From: Synechococcus sp. CS-1328
GTDB taxonomy: Bacteria > Cyanobacteriota > Cyanobacteriia > PCC-6307 > Cyanobiaceae
DNA length: 64,000 nucleotides
Reading direction: 5' to 3'
Assembly: GCF_025128095.1 (NCBI RefSeq)
Contig: NZ_JAHLYT010000031.1
Coordinates: 1-64,000, forward strand
Shown piece by piece: positions 9,291 to 17,491 of the stretch. The position numbers were made by a program, and so were the translations under genes. The number at the start of each line of letters is the position of its first letter. Within the stretch, counting starts at the first letter, position 1. A model generated the notes under the pieces. That model saw only the letters and a list, made by a program, of their open reading frames with translations, searched no databases and was not told the origin of the DNA.

Positions 9291-9365
9291 CTGCCTGGCA
9301 AGGTGGTGAAGGGGAGAATCACCTCCACCGGCCACATGGGCTTCCGCTGAATCGTGAGGAGCTGA
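9291..9365 (+). pseudogene. Vestigial 3' end of a third formylglycine-generating enzyme gene
   Basis: The DNA reads P-G-K-V-V-K-G, then jumps to T-S-T-G-H-M-G-F-R, a stop, and I-V-R-S-stop. This matches the last codons of the intact FGE at 11827 (PRKVVKGGS ... DTSTSHMGFRCIVRL). About 80 nt are missing, which would have held the Y-L-C-A-P-S-Y-C catalytic segment, and a later Cys codon (TGC) has become TGA at 9348. The remnant ends three bases before the DUF1622 gene, the same junction as in the second FGE-DUF1622 unit at 17488/17492. This shows that the block arose by duplicating an FGE-DUF1622 unit. Confidence 0.75.
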
Positions 9366-9368
9366 CCC

Positions 9369-9767
9369 GTGCCTGAGATCCCCCTTCTGGAATGGCTGGA
9401 AGTTTTCGCCGTTGGCCTGCGCTTAGTGCTGGAGAGTGTCTCGGTGGTGTGCGTGGCGCTGGGGTTCCTGGCCACTGTGCGCCAGACGCTTCGCCTGCGC
9501 CGGAGCGGCCAACCCCGGGGCCGGCGATTCAACAGCATCCGACTCACCTTCGGCAGCTGGCTGTCGATGGCGCTGGAGTTTCAGCTGGCTGCAGATATCG
9601 TTGCCACCACAACAGCACCATCCAGTCAGAACCTGATCCAGCTGGGGGTGATCGCTGTGATTAGAACTTTTCTCAACGTCTTTCTCGGCCGGGAAGTGGA
9701 AGCGGAACAGAAGCTCGAAGAGGCCCAGTCCCAGCAGAATTCCAACATCTCCATCACCCCCATCTGA
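9369..9767 (+). CDS. DUF1622 membrane protein, copy a
   Basis: A 132-residue protein with three hydrophobic segments (around residues 13-35, 58-75 and 90-108) and the signature LTFGSWLSMALEFQLAADI. DUF1622 (COG4828) proteins are small inner-membrane proteins of unknown role. The GTG start lies three bases after the vestigial FGE stop. The stop codon overlaps ATG of a ten-codon DUF202 vestige (TGATG), so the original order was FGE, DUF1622, DUF202, as in the second copy at 17492. This copy is intact to its natural end (EEAQSQQNSNISITPI), and shows where copy b should have stopped. Confidence 0.75.
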   Translation: MPEIPLLEWLEVFAVGLRLVLESVSVVCVALGFLATVRQTLRLRRSGQPRGRRFNSIRLTFGSWLSMALEFQLAADIVATTTAPSSQNLIQLGVIAVIRTFLNVFLGREVEAEQKLEEAQSQQNSNISITPI

Positions 9768-9799
9768 TGGCCAACCTCAACAACGAACTAGCCAATTAG
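9767..9799 (+). pseudogene. Ten-codon vestige of a DUF202 gene
   Basis: ATG at 9767 reads M-A-N-L-N-N-E-L-A-N and stops. The same N-terminus opens the intact DUF202 genes at 15242 (MNLTNELAKERNR) and 17856 (MTNLNNELAKERSR). The rest of the gene is gone; the broken MscS gene on the other strand begins 90 bp on. This marks a deletion or rearrangement endpoint at about 9,795. Confidence 0.75.
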
Positions 9800-9888
9800 C
9801 ACTACGTCGTGGCGTCGTGGCGTTTTCCTGCTTGTCAGCGGGATTCCGATCAGCAAATCGCTCCGACGACGACCTCTCGGTTGCCCAA

Positions 9889-11443
9889 TCAGCCGCCTTC
9901 GCCGGTGACCTTCGGGACGGTGCTGCGGTTGCCATTGCGAATGGCGTGATAGCCGGGAGAGAGGATCTCCACGCCGGCGGCCGCGAACTGGTCCTGGATG
10001 GCCGCCAGAAGGCCCGAGAAGGTGAGACGGTAGGTATCCACATTTTCTACGCAGGCATTGAGCTCGTAGCTGATGTGGAAGTCGTTGAGTGAGGTCTGCA
10101 GCACGAAAGCCGGCAGCTCTTGGCTGATGCCGGCGGTGGCATTGGCCGCATCCAGCATCAGTTGGTGCACCTGCCGCCAGGGCACGTCGTAGCCGATGGT
10201 GACGGTGGCAGCGATCACCACTGGTTTGCCGAGCTCCCGTCTGGCGAGGGTGTAATTGACGATCGAGGCCCCCAGCACGGTGGCGTTGGGGATATTGACC
10301 AGCTCATTCCAGGGTGTTCTCAGGCGCGTGGTCAGCAAGTCCGTGTCTTCGACGATGCCGATCGTGTCGTTGATCTTCACCCGATCACCCTCCTGATAGG
10401 CGCGGGTGTAGGTGAGCATCAGGCCGCCGATCAGGTTGGAGGCCACGGCGCTCGAGCCCAGGGCCGCCAGCACCCCCAGAAACAGACCGGCCCCCTGAAA
10501 AGCCTTGCAGCTGGTCCCCGGCACATAGGGATAGGCGAACACCAGCCCACCCAGAAGGATCATGATCGCCACCAGTCGGGCGGTGGGCCGGGCCCACTCC
10601 GGGTAGAACCAGCTGAGGCGCAGCCGTTGCAGCTCGATCGAACGGAACCAGGCATTGCTGGCCCTCACGAGCACGACGGTGAAGGCGAGGATCAAGGCCA
10701 GGGGATCAGATCGGGGATCGCGGCCACGAACGCATCGAGCGCGCCACTGATCAGGGCGAGGTTCTGCGCCTGCAGAGTTTCTGAAACGGCCTGGGTCGGT
10801 GGGAACAACCCGAGGACCAGGGGGATGAACAGATAGCTGACCACCGCCAGCACCACCGCGTTCACTCCCCGCCCAGTCGTGGGTTGGCGGGGGCGTGAAT
10901 CCAGGCAGCGAGACGGCGATTGAGCGCCAGCTGCCCCCGCAGCCAGAGGACGTAGCCCCCCAGGGTCAGCAGAGCAAGTGCCGTTCCCCGCAGCCAGTCC
11001 TGGCGCCGGTGAGTGCTTCGGTAGCGCTTGATCGAGGCCCGGATCTGCTCCAGATAGCGCTGGGCCAGCTCCTGGCGGCTCAGCTGGAACAGGCTGGCGT
11101 TGCGCTCGTCGACGGCCACTTTGGCGACGAACCGGCCGCCTCTGAACAGGCCGATCTCGGGGTAAGGAGGGGCTTCCCGAACCACGAGCTGGTCGGGGCT
11201 GATCGCGTAGTCGGAAGCGATCTGGGCGAGGCTCTGGCTGCCGCGCCGTGCCATCTGCTGGGGGGTCTGGGCGCCGACGGCGGCGCGGATCTCGATCACC
11301 TTGCGGCCGTCGAGGGTCACGAAAGCCGGAGGCTGCTCGGGGGCATTCGTGGCCTGAGCCGGCCCTGGCTCCACCGATCCGGACGGTGTCGCCGTGAGCA
11401 GCAGCGCCAGCAGGGCAGCCGCCACAAAGCCGATGATCCGCAT
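9889..11443 (-). pseudogene. Broken MscS-type mechanosensitive channel gene
   Basis: Read on the minus strand, the pieces match the intact MscS protein at 20418. The first (11443-10862) carries a signal peptide and the MARRGSQSLAQIASDYAI region, then leaves frame. A second frame holds YLFIPLVLGLFPPTQ to IPDLI, and a third (10695-9889) gives [23 protein letters not shown], the pore helix, and the beta and C-terminal domains to AIRNGN. About 50 residues are missing between pieces one and two, and one base is missing near 10,692. The third piece has its own ATG and could be translated as a 268-residue fragment, but it lacks the N-terminal membrane helices. The copy is inverted relative to the intact gene. 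Confidence 0.8.
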
Positions 11444-11826
11444 GGACCACGGCGCCGAGAGCCCTTCACGAACATCTTCGCCACAGTGGTCATTAGTGAG
11501 ATCCTCTGAACCTTATTCAGCAGGCGTTGACAGAGACATCCGGAGCCCGTAACGGCGCCCGTAGTGGCGGCTGTCAGGCGGGCTCAGATTCTTCTACGAG
11601 GCACTCGATGCTACCGGGGAATGCCGGACCGGAACCATAATCTTTCAGGCCTATTCTGGATCTCCTCGCACATGTGCTGGAAACGCCAGCACCAACACAA
11701 CAGCCTCTTGATGAGGGAAGCCTGAATTCACCCGAGTCGCTGCGATTACATTCCATTTCAATCTCTCAAGCTCATGCGGGAGCGGATGATCATGTTGTGT
11801 TTGGCCCTGAACCCACGATCCTTTCG
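11444..11826. other. Divergent intergenic region upstream of FGE
   Basis: This 383-bp gap separates the broken MscS gene from the FGE gene. It contains a perfect 7-bp hairpin (gtgctgg 11674-11680, ccagcac 11686-11692). The FGE frame is open back to 11674, but that extension (MLETPAPTQQ onward) has no family character, so I treat it as leader DNA. The promoter of the FGE operon should lie here; no single box is convincing. Confidence 0.45.
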
Positions 11827-12840
11827 ATGTCCCGTTCTGCATCCAGCTCACCAGCCGTGAGGGCCACCTTGAAGCCGGCCGCCCCGCGGGGGCCTGGCCG
11901 CCCCCCTGCGCGGGACATGGTGTGGATCCCGGGTGGCAGGTTTGTGATGGGCTCAGACCTCCACTACCCGGAAGAGGCGCCCGCCCACATGGTGAGCATC
12001 GACGGTTTCTGGATGGACCGCTCACCGGTCACCAATGCCCAGTTCCTGAAGTTCGTGAAGGCCACCGGACACGTCACCCTGGCCGAGCAGCCCGCCGATC
12101 CGGCCCAGTATCCCGATGCGCTGCCGGAGTTGCTGGTGCCGTCTTCGATTGTGTTCGTGCCGCCGCCCGGACCGATCGGCACCGGCGATCCCTATCGCTG
12201 GTGGCAATACATTGCCGGCGCCAACTGGCGGCATCCCGAAGGCCCTGGCAGCTCGATCAAGAGCCGCGACCACCATCCCGTGGTGCATGTGGCCCATGCC
12301 GATGCGGCGGCCTATGCCGCCTGGAGCGGCAAACAGCTGCCGAGCGAAACGGAGTGGGAGCGGGCCGCCTGGGGCGGCCGTGAAGGCGCCGAGTACGCCT
12401 GGGGGGAGGAGCTGCACCCGGGCGGCCAACCGGTGGCGAACACCTTCCAGGGCGATTTCCCCCACCACAACAGCCTGCTGGACGGCTACGCGGGCACCTC
12501 GCCAGTGGGTGTCTTTCCGGCGAACGGCTACGGATTGTTCGACACCATCGGCAATGTGTGGGAGTTGACCGACAGCTGGTATGGCCACCACCCGCGCCAA
12601 GCCGATGAGGAGTTAGCGGCTGAGGGAAGCAGCGGCTGCTGCGCCGGAGCGGCTGACGCCCGTGAAGCCAGCATCGACCCCACCAGCCAGCACGGAACGA
12701 TGCCGCGCAAGGTGGTGAAGGGCGGCTCCTATCTCTGCGCCCCCAGCTACTGCCGCCGCTACCGGCCGGCGGCACGCATGGCGCAGGGCATCGACACCTC
12801 CACAAGCCACATGGGCTTTCGCTGCATCGTGCGCCTCTGA
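11827..12840 (+). CDS. Formylglycine-generating enzyme (sulfatase-activating), intact copy
   Basis: A 337-residue FGE-sulfatase (SUMF1) family protein. Aerobic FGE uses copper and oxygen to turn the sulfatase Cys into formylglycine. The match is full length: MVWIPGGRFVMGSD, VTNAQFLKFVKATG, LPSETEWERAA, GNVWELTDSWY, DPTSQ, and the catalytic segment GGSYLCAPSYCRRYRPAAR with Cys304 and Cys309, the pair equivalent to Cys336/Cys341 of human FGE. Both copper-binding cysteines are present, which argues for a true FGE rather than a general C-type lectin-like family member. No signal peptide, so it shares the cytosol with the two sulfatases. A Cys-Cys insert (GSSGCCAGAAD, near residue 270) is unusual. 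Start ATG 11827 chosen over the upstream open extension. Confidence 0.93.
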   Translation: MSRSASSSPAVRATLKPAAPRGPGRPPARDMVWIPGGRFVMGSDLHYPEEAPAHMVSIDGFWMDRSPVTNAQFLKFVKATGHVTLAEQPADPAQYPDALPELLVPSSIVFVPPPGPIGTGDPYRWWQYIAGANWRHPEGPGSSIKSRDHHPVVHVAHADAAAYAAWSGKQLPSETEWERAAWGGREGAEYAWGEELHPGGQPVANTFQGDFPHHNSLLDGYAGTSPVGVFPANGYGLFDTIGNVWELTDSWYGHHPRQADEELAAEGSSGCCAGAADAREASIDPTSQHGTMPRKVVKGGSYLCAPSYCRRYRPAARMAQGIDTSTSHMGFRCIVRL

Positions 12841-12844
12841 AGCC

Positions 12845-13570
12845 ATGACTCACTCACATCGACAAACCTGGCTGACCCGTCAGCAGCGCCGCCGCGCATC
12901 CCCGTTCTTTCTGCTGCTGGATCGCTCCTTCGGCTTCAGGGTGCTGATCGCGGCAATGATGTCCTTTGCATTGCTTTCACTCGTCAATCGCTTCGACAAC
13001 TGCAATGGAGCCAACCCAAGAGAGAACTGCCTGACCAGTAACTTTCTAGATGTCATCAGCATTGGCAATGTCGAATCGTTCAGCATCGTCACAGCGGGCT
13101 TCGTCTACATCCTTGAGGCGGGGCGTCGCAAGGAAAGAGAACATCACGAGCAACTTACTTTGCTGTTAGCGCAACAAGAGGCTGGAGTAAAATACAGCCT
13201 GGGGCGTATCAGAGCCATCGAGGATCTCAGCTCAGACGGCATCTGGCAGGACGACTTCGATTTGCAGGGCACGAACCTGGAGGGGCTGAGGATTCCATTC
13301 AGTCGTTGGCGAGGTTGCGACTTCGCCAACACGGTGTTGTGCAAGGCCAATCTCCAGGGTGCGGATCTGAAGGGGGCCAACTTCACGGAGGCTGATCTCA
13401 CCGGAGCCGATCTTGCCGGCTCCGATCTCACTCAGGCAAATTTCACCCGAGCCATCCTCACCAATGCCGATCTCAGCGGTGCAATCCTGACCGGCACCGT
13501 CTTCCAGGATGCTGATCTGGGGGGAACAAAGATCGATCGGAGCATTGCAGCCTCGATCGATCGCCCGTGA
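12845..13570 (+). CDS. Membrane-anchored pentapeptide-repeat protein
   Basis: A 241-residue protein with two hydrophobic segments (residues about 31-47 and 77-92), a charged linker (AGRRKEREHHEQLTLLLAQQ, near 94-112) and a C-terminal pentapeptide-repeat coil from about 140 to 225, for example ANLQGADLKGANFTEADLTGADLAGSDL. Such coils fold as a square beta-helix and usually bind partners rather than catalyse. A short D-N-C-N-G-A-N-P-R-E-N-C stretch between the two membrane segments has two Cys. It starts four bases after the FGE stop, so it is in the FGE operon, and overlaps the next gene by GTGA. Role unknown. Confidence 0.8.
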   Translation: MTHSHRQTWLTRQQRRRASPFFLLLDRSFGFRVLIAAMMSFALLSLVNRFDNCNGANPRENCLTSNFLDVISIGNVESFSIVTAGFVYILEAGRRKEREHHEQLTLLLAQQEAGVKYSLGRIRAIEDLSSDGIWQDDFDLQGTNLEGLRIPFSRWRGCDFANTVLCKANLQGADLKGANFTEADLTGADLAGSDLTQANFTRAILTNADLSGAILTGTVFQDADLGGTKIDRSIAASIDRP

Positions 13571-14202
13571 TTCGATCAGTTGTCATGGTGATCCAAAAAC
13601 TTCCCCATCCCCCGGCTGCTGACTCCAGCGCACCCCATGCCCAGATGAGCCGGCTCGCCGGGGCCTTCGTCGGCATTGCAGCCGGATATGCAATCACCCG
13701 CCAGCTGCCCTTCTTGCCGGCCACACTGCTGAGTTCCCTGGTCCTGGCCGCCACCTCCACGTTCATCGGTCGGATCCAAAACCCGCTGCGGTGGTGGGCC
13801 CTGCTCGGCACCGCCTGCGGCTCGGTTCTGGGCAGCGCCGTGGTGCTGGCGGCGAAACTCCAACAGAGCGAACCGCAGTCAGATCTCTCCAGCAGGGCCG
13901 TGCTGCTCGGGTTTCTCGCCCTTGCCGGTTGCATCGCCGGATACAACCTCAGCCGTGATGCCGCTGGCGGTTCCGCCCGCCACCCCAGGGACCTGCTGCG
14001 TTCGGCCAGTGCACTCACCACCGGCATCTTCGCTGTGCTGGTCACCTTCACCTTTCTGCATTCCGGCCTGGATACGGCTCGCACCTTCTCCAGCCGGCTC
14101 AGCACCTCCCTGACCATCCTGGTGGCCACGCTCTCCGTACCTGGATGGCTGACCCATCTGCTGAATCGGCCGCCGCCGAGGGGGCCCAGGCAGCGGTCCT
14201 GA
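13567..14202 (+). CDS. Membrane protein of unknown function
   Basis: A 211-residue protein with about four hydrophobic segments (around residues 30-45, 55-68, 78-97, 112-125 and 145-165 are candidates) and no motif that I recognise. The GTG start overlaps the stop of the pentapeptide-repeat gene (GTGA); ATG 13585 would skip six residues. The overlap and orientation put it in the FGE operon. The next gene, a BASS carrier, follows after 57 bp. Confidence 0.6.
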   Translation: MIRSVVMVIQKLPHPPAADSSAPHAQMSRLAGAFVGIAAGYAITRQLPFLPATLLSSLVLAATSTFIGRIQNPLRWWALLGTACGSVLGSAVVLAAKLQQSEPQSDLSSRAVLLGFLALAGCIAGYNLSRDAAGGSARHPRDLLRSASALTTGIFAVLVTFTFLHSGLDTARTFSSRLSTSLTILVATLSVPGWLTHLLNRPPPRGPRQRS

Positions 14203-14259
14203 TCCGCCTCGATTGTCCAGCCCCATCTCCAGCCGACACCTCCCCCCGACCCCGACGCC

Positions 14260-15138
14260 ATGGCCCAGGCAACCCTGCTGCTCGTCAGCCTCACCCTGTT
14301 CACGATCATGTTCGGCCTGGGTGTTGGCCTGAAGGGAGAGGCCATCGTCAAGCTGCGCCGCAGGCCTGCCCTGGTGATCAGGGTACTGATTGCGTCCTGT
14401 GTGCTGGTCCCTCTGGTGGCCCTTGTGCTGATGAAGCTGACTCCGGACCTGGCCCTCTCCAAGGCCGCCCGATACGGCATTGCCCTGATGGCCATCTCAC
14501 CCAGCGCTCCCCTCACCCTGCGCAAGGCCGGCAAAATGGGCGGAGACCGCGAGCTGGCGGCGGTGCTCCAGGCCTGTGCGGCCGTGGCCGCGATCGTTTC
14601 AATCCCACTGATCGTGGATCTGTTCCGGTCCTCCTTCGGGATCTCAGGCTGGGACATCGGCCCGAAGGAGGTGGCCCTCCAGGTGGGCAAGGCCCAGGTG
14701 CTGCCCCTGCTGGCGGGCCTGGGGCTCAGGCGCTGGCGGCCGCTCTGGGCGAACCGGCTGTCGGGTCCGCTCGAGAAGCTGGGTAATGGCCTGCTGCTGC
14801 TGCTGATCGTGCTGGTGCTGGTCAAGTCGCTGCCTCTGCTGCTGCCCTTCGCGGCCACCAACCTGGTGGCTCTGGGTTTGATGGCCGTGATGGTGCTGGC
14901 GGCCCTGGCCATCGGCTATGGGATCGCTGGCCCTGACCCCCGGGAGCGCACCACGCTCGCCCTCGTCACCTCAATGCGCAACCCAGGGCTGGCGCTGCTG
15001 TTCGCCACGACCTACGGCGCCGACATCCCTGGCCTGAAACTCGCCGTGCTCGCCTATCTGCTGATCACTGTGCTGCTCTCGATTCCCTTCCTGCGCTGGC
15101 AGCGCCAGAAGCAGCAGGTGCCCTTCGTGATCCCTTAG
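14260..15138 (+). CDS. BASS-family membrane carrier, copy 2
   Basis: A 292-residue, nine- or ten-helix protein clearly paralogous to the carriers at 875 and 18302. Shared features include SLTLFTIMFGLGVGL at the N-terminus, ISPSAPLTLRKAGKMGGDRELAAVLQ near residue 80-105, W-D-I-G-P-K-E-V-A-L-Q near 133 and SMRNPGLALLFATTYGADIPG near 238. Copies 1 and 2 are more like each other than either is to copy 3, which has SAPLALRRTSSPE in place of the TLRKAG motif. It lies between the FGE operon genes and a DUF202 gene. The substrate is not visible; a sulfur oxyanion or an organic sulfate would fit the context but is inference. Confidence 0.8.
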   Translation: MAQATLLLVSLTLFTIMFGLGVGLKGEAIVKLRRRPALVIRVLIASCVLVPLVALVLMKLTPDLALSKAARYGIALMAISPSAPLTLRKAGKMGGDRELAAVLQACAAVAAIVSIPLIVDLFRSSFGISGWDIGPKEVALQVGKAQVLPLLAGLGLRRWRPLWANRLSGPLEKLGNGLLLLLIVLVLVKSLPLLLPFAATNLVALGLMAVMVLAALAIGYGIAGPDPRERTTLALVTSMRNPGLALLFATTYGADIPGLKLAVLAYLLITVLLSIPFLRWQRQKQQVPFVIP

Positions 15139-15241
15139 ATGCCTTGGTGTGAATCACCCGAGGCCGTGCCCCAGGCGCTGGGGCAGGATCGCCAGCTGCG
15201 ACCGAAATCCTGAGCAGCCAGCCCTTGCTTGCGGCAACCCG

Positions 15242-15625
15242 ATGAACCTCACCAACGAACTGGCCAAGGAGCGCAACCGGGCGGCTGCCGAGCGCACCCT
15301 GATGGCCTGGATCCGCACCTGCCTGTCCCTGATCAGCTTCGGCTTCGGTCTCGACAAGATCATCGGGGCGATCCAGGCCAGCCGCCTGGAGGGCAGTGCC
15401 CATACGCAGCTCAGCGTGCGGTTGATCTCCATCGGATTCGTGCTCACAGGGATCCTGGCCATGGCAGCCGCCACCCGCCAACACCGCAAGGTGCTGCGGC
15501 GGTTGAAGCAGGACGATTTCGTCTACATCGACGAGGCCTCGGTCTCGATGGCGACGGCGCTGGCCCTCACCCTGATCGGCCTGGTTGCCCTGGTGCTGCT
15601 GATCGCCGGTGGAATGAGCGGCTGA
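15242..15625 (+). CDS. DUF202 (YidH-like) membrane protein, copy a
   Basis: A 127-residue protein with the DUF202 signature AAAERTLMAWIRTCLSLISFGFGLDKI, followed by two more membrane segments (about residues 58-75 and 100-120). DUF202 proteins are small three-helix inner-membrane proteins without an assigned activity. Its stop codon overlaps the ATG of the broken SulP gene (TGATG, 15623-15627), so the two were translationally coupled. ATG 15242 is chosen because it matches the start of copy b. Confidence 0.82.
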   Translation: MNLTNELAKERNRAAAERTLMAWIRTCLSLISFGFGLDKIIGAIQASRLEGSAHTQLSVRLISIGFVLTGILAMAAATRQHRKVLRRLKQDDFVYIDEASVSMATALALTLIGLVALVLLIAGGMSG

Positions 15626-16680
15626 TGAGCGGCTACAGCCAGAGGCTTGGGCAGGGACTGGGCCAGGCGGATCTGGCCGCCGGCCTGACCGCCGCCGCGG
15701 TGGTGCTGCCCAAGGCGATGGCCTACGCCACCATTGCCGGTCTGCCGGTGCAGGTGGGGCTGTACACGGCTCTGGTGCCGATGGCGGTCTATGCCCTGCT
15801 GGGCAGCTCCAGCCCCTGAGCGTCAGCACCACCACCACCCTGGCGATCCTGGTGGGCAGTGAGCTGAATCGGCTGACGCCTGACGCTGAGCCCAGCGCCT
15901 TGATGACAGCCAGCGCCACTCTGACCGTGTTGGTGGGAGCGATGCTCTGCGGCGCGGCCCTGCTGCGGTTCGGCTTCATCGCCAACTTCATCTCCGAATC
16001 GGTGCTGGTGGGTTTCAAATCCGGCATCGGGCTGGTGATCGTGGTGGATCAGCTGCCCAAGCTGCTGGGGCTGCATGTGGAGAAGGCCGGCTTCTTCCGC
16101 GACCTGGCAGCCCTGCTGGGGGACATCCCGCGAACCTCGATCGCCACGCTCCTGCCCTCGGCCGGACTGTTCAGCCTGCTACCGCCAGGCCGGCGCCCGC
16201 AGCCAGATGGCCGAGCTGGTCACGGCGGGGGCCGCGCTGGTCACCCTGCTGCTGCTGGCCCCCTGGCTTGCGCTGATGCCCCTGACGGCCCTGGCCGTAG
16301 TGGTGATCGTGTACTCCTTCGAGCTGATCGCCCCCGGGGAGTTCCTCGCGATCCGGCGCGTGCGCCATGCCGAATTCAACTGGGCTGTGGTGGCCTTCCT
16401 CGGGGTGGCGTTCCTGGGCACCCTCAAGGGCATCCTGGTGGCCGTGATCCTCTCCCTGCTGGCGCTGGTGCAGCAGGAGGTGAACCCGCCGGTGTATGCC
16501 ATCGGCCGCAAGCGCGGCACTGATGTGTTCCGACCTCTCTCAGCCCGGCATCCCCACGATGAGACCTGGCATGGGCTGCTGCTGCTCCGTGCCGAGGGGC
16601 GCCTGTTCTTCGCCAATGCCCATGGCGTTCTCACCAGGATGCGGGCCGAGGTGGATCGTCACCGGCCAAAGGCGGTGGTG
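15625..16680 (+). pseudogene. Broken SulP-family anion transporter gene
   Basis: SulP proteins import sulfate or bicarbonate; most end in a cytosolic STAS domain. Pieces in three frames fit one ancestral gene: GLTAAAVVLPKAMAYATIAGLPVQVGLYTALVPM at the N-terminus, a 1-nt deletion near 15,808, LSVSTTTTLAILVG and SESVLVGFKSGIGLVIVVDQLPKLLG, then a large internal deletion near 16,180 (at least 100 residues missing), then AGARSQMAELVTAG, VYAIGRKRGTDVFRPLS and the first half of a STAS domain (LLLLRAEGRLFFANAHGVLTRMRAEVDRHRP). At about 16,680 the frame runs straight into a 5'-truncated FGE gene. It cannot make a working transporter. It follows and overlaps DUF202 copy a. Confidence 0.88.
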
Positions 16681-17488
16681 GGCTTCTGGATCGACCGTGC
16701 CCCGGTGACCAACGCCCAGTTCCGCAAGTTCGTGAAGGCCACGGGTCACGTGACCCTGGCCGAGCGGCGGGCGGATCCGGCGGCCTACCCCAATGCCCTG
16801 CCGGAGCTGCTGGCGCCCTCCTCGATCGTGTTCGTGCCACCGCCGGGTCCGATCGGCACGGGCGACCCCTACCGCTTGGTGGCAGTAGCTGAGCGGGGCG
16901 AACTGGCGCCACCCCGAAGGGCCCGGCAGCTCGATCAAGAGCCGCAACCACCATCCCGTGGTGCATGTGGCCCATGAGGATGCCGTCGCCTACGCCACCT
17001 GGGCCGGCAAACAGCTGCCCAGCGAAGCGGAATGGGAGCGGGCCGCCCGGGGCGGGGTGGAGGGGGTTGAGTTCGCCTGGGGGGAGGAACTCCACCCCGG
17101 CGGCCGGCCCATGGCCAACACCTTTCAGGGTGACTTCCCCCACCACAACAGCCTGCTCGACGGATACGGCCTGCTCGACATGATCGGCAATGTGTGGGAG
17201 TGGACCGATGACTGGTATCAGCACCATGGCGCCGATGCCGAGGTTCAGCGCCATCAGGACCAGACCGAGACAGGCTGCTGCCCCATCCCCAATCCCCGGG
17301 GAGGCTCCCGTGAGGCCAACATCGACCCCACCTCCCAGCACCAGAGTATGCCCCGCAAGGTTGTGAAAGGAGGATCGTTCCTTTGTACTCCCAGCTATTG
17401 ACGCCGCTACCGACCGTCGGCACGCATGGCCCAGGGGATTGATACATCCACCTGCCACATGGGATTTCGCTGCATCGTGCGGAGCTGA
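16681..17488 (+). pseudogene. Second formylglycine-generating enzyme gene, decayed and fused to SulP
   Basis: This copy parallels the intact FGE at 11827 but lacks its first 60 or so codons. It starts at GFWIDRAPVTNAQF in frame with the SulP remnant. Lesions: a 1-nt insertion near 16,875, TAG at 16886-16888 where the intact gene has TAC, an in-frame deletion of about 16 residues after LLDGY, and TGA at 17399-17401 exactly where the intact gene has the TGC of catalytic Cys309. Beyond that stop the frame remains readable to M-G-F-R-C-I-V-R-S and a natural TGA at 17486. The DUF1622 copy b starts four bases later. Four independent lesions make this a pseudogene. Confidence 0.9.
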
Positions 17489-17491
17489 TCG

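Noticed and set aside
9071-9376. A 101-codon frame before DUF1622
   Set aside because: No family character, and it crosses an FGE remnant in another phase.
11674-11826. N-terminal extension of the intact FGE
   Set aside because: The frame is open, but the translation is featureless and the conserved family region starts well after ATG 11827.
17399-17401. Selenocysteine insertion at the FGE active site
   Set aside because: The same gene copy has a 1-nt insertion, a TAG, an in-frame deletion and a missing 5' end, so decay explains the TGA. No selenocysteine machinery is in the window.
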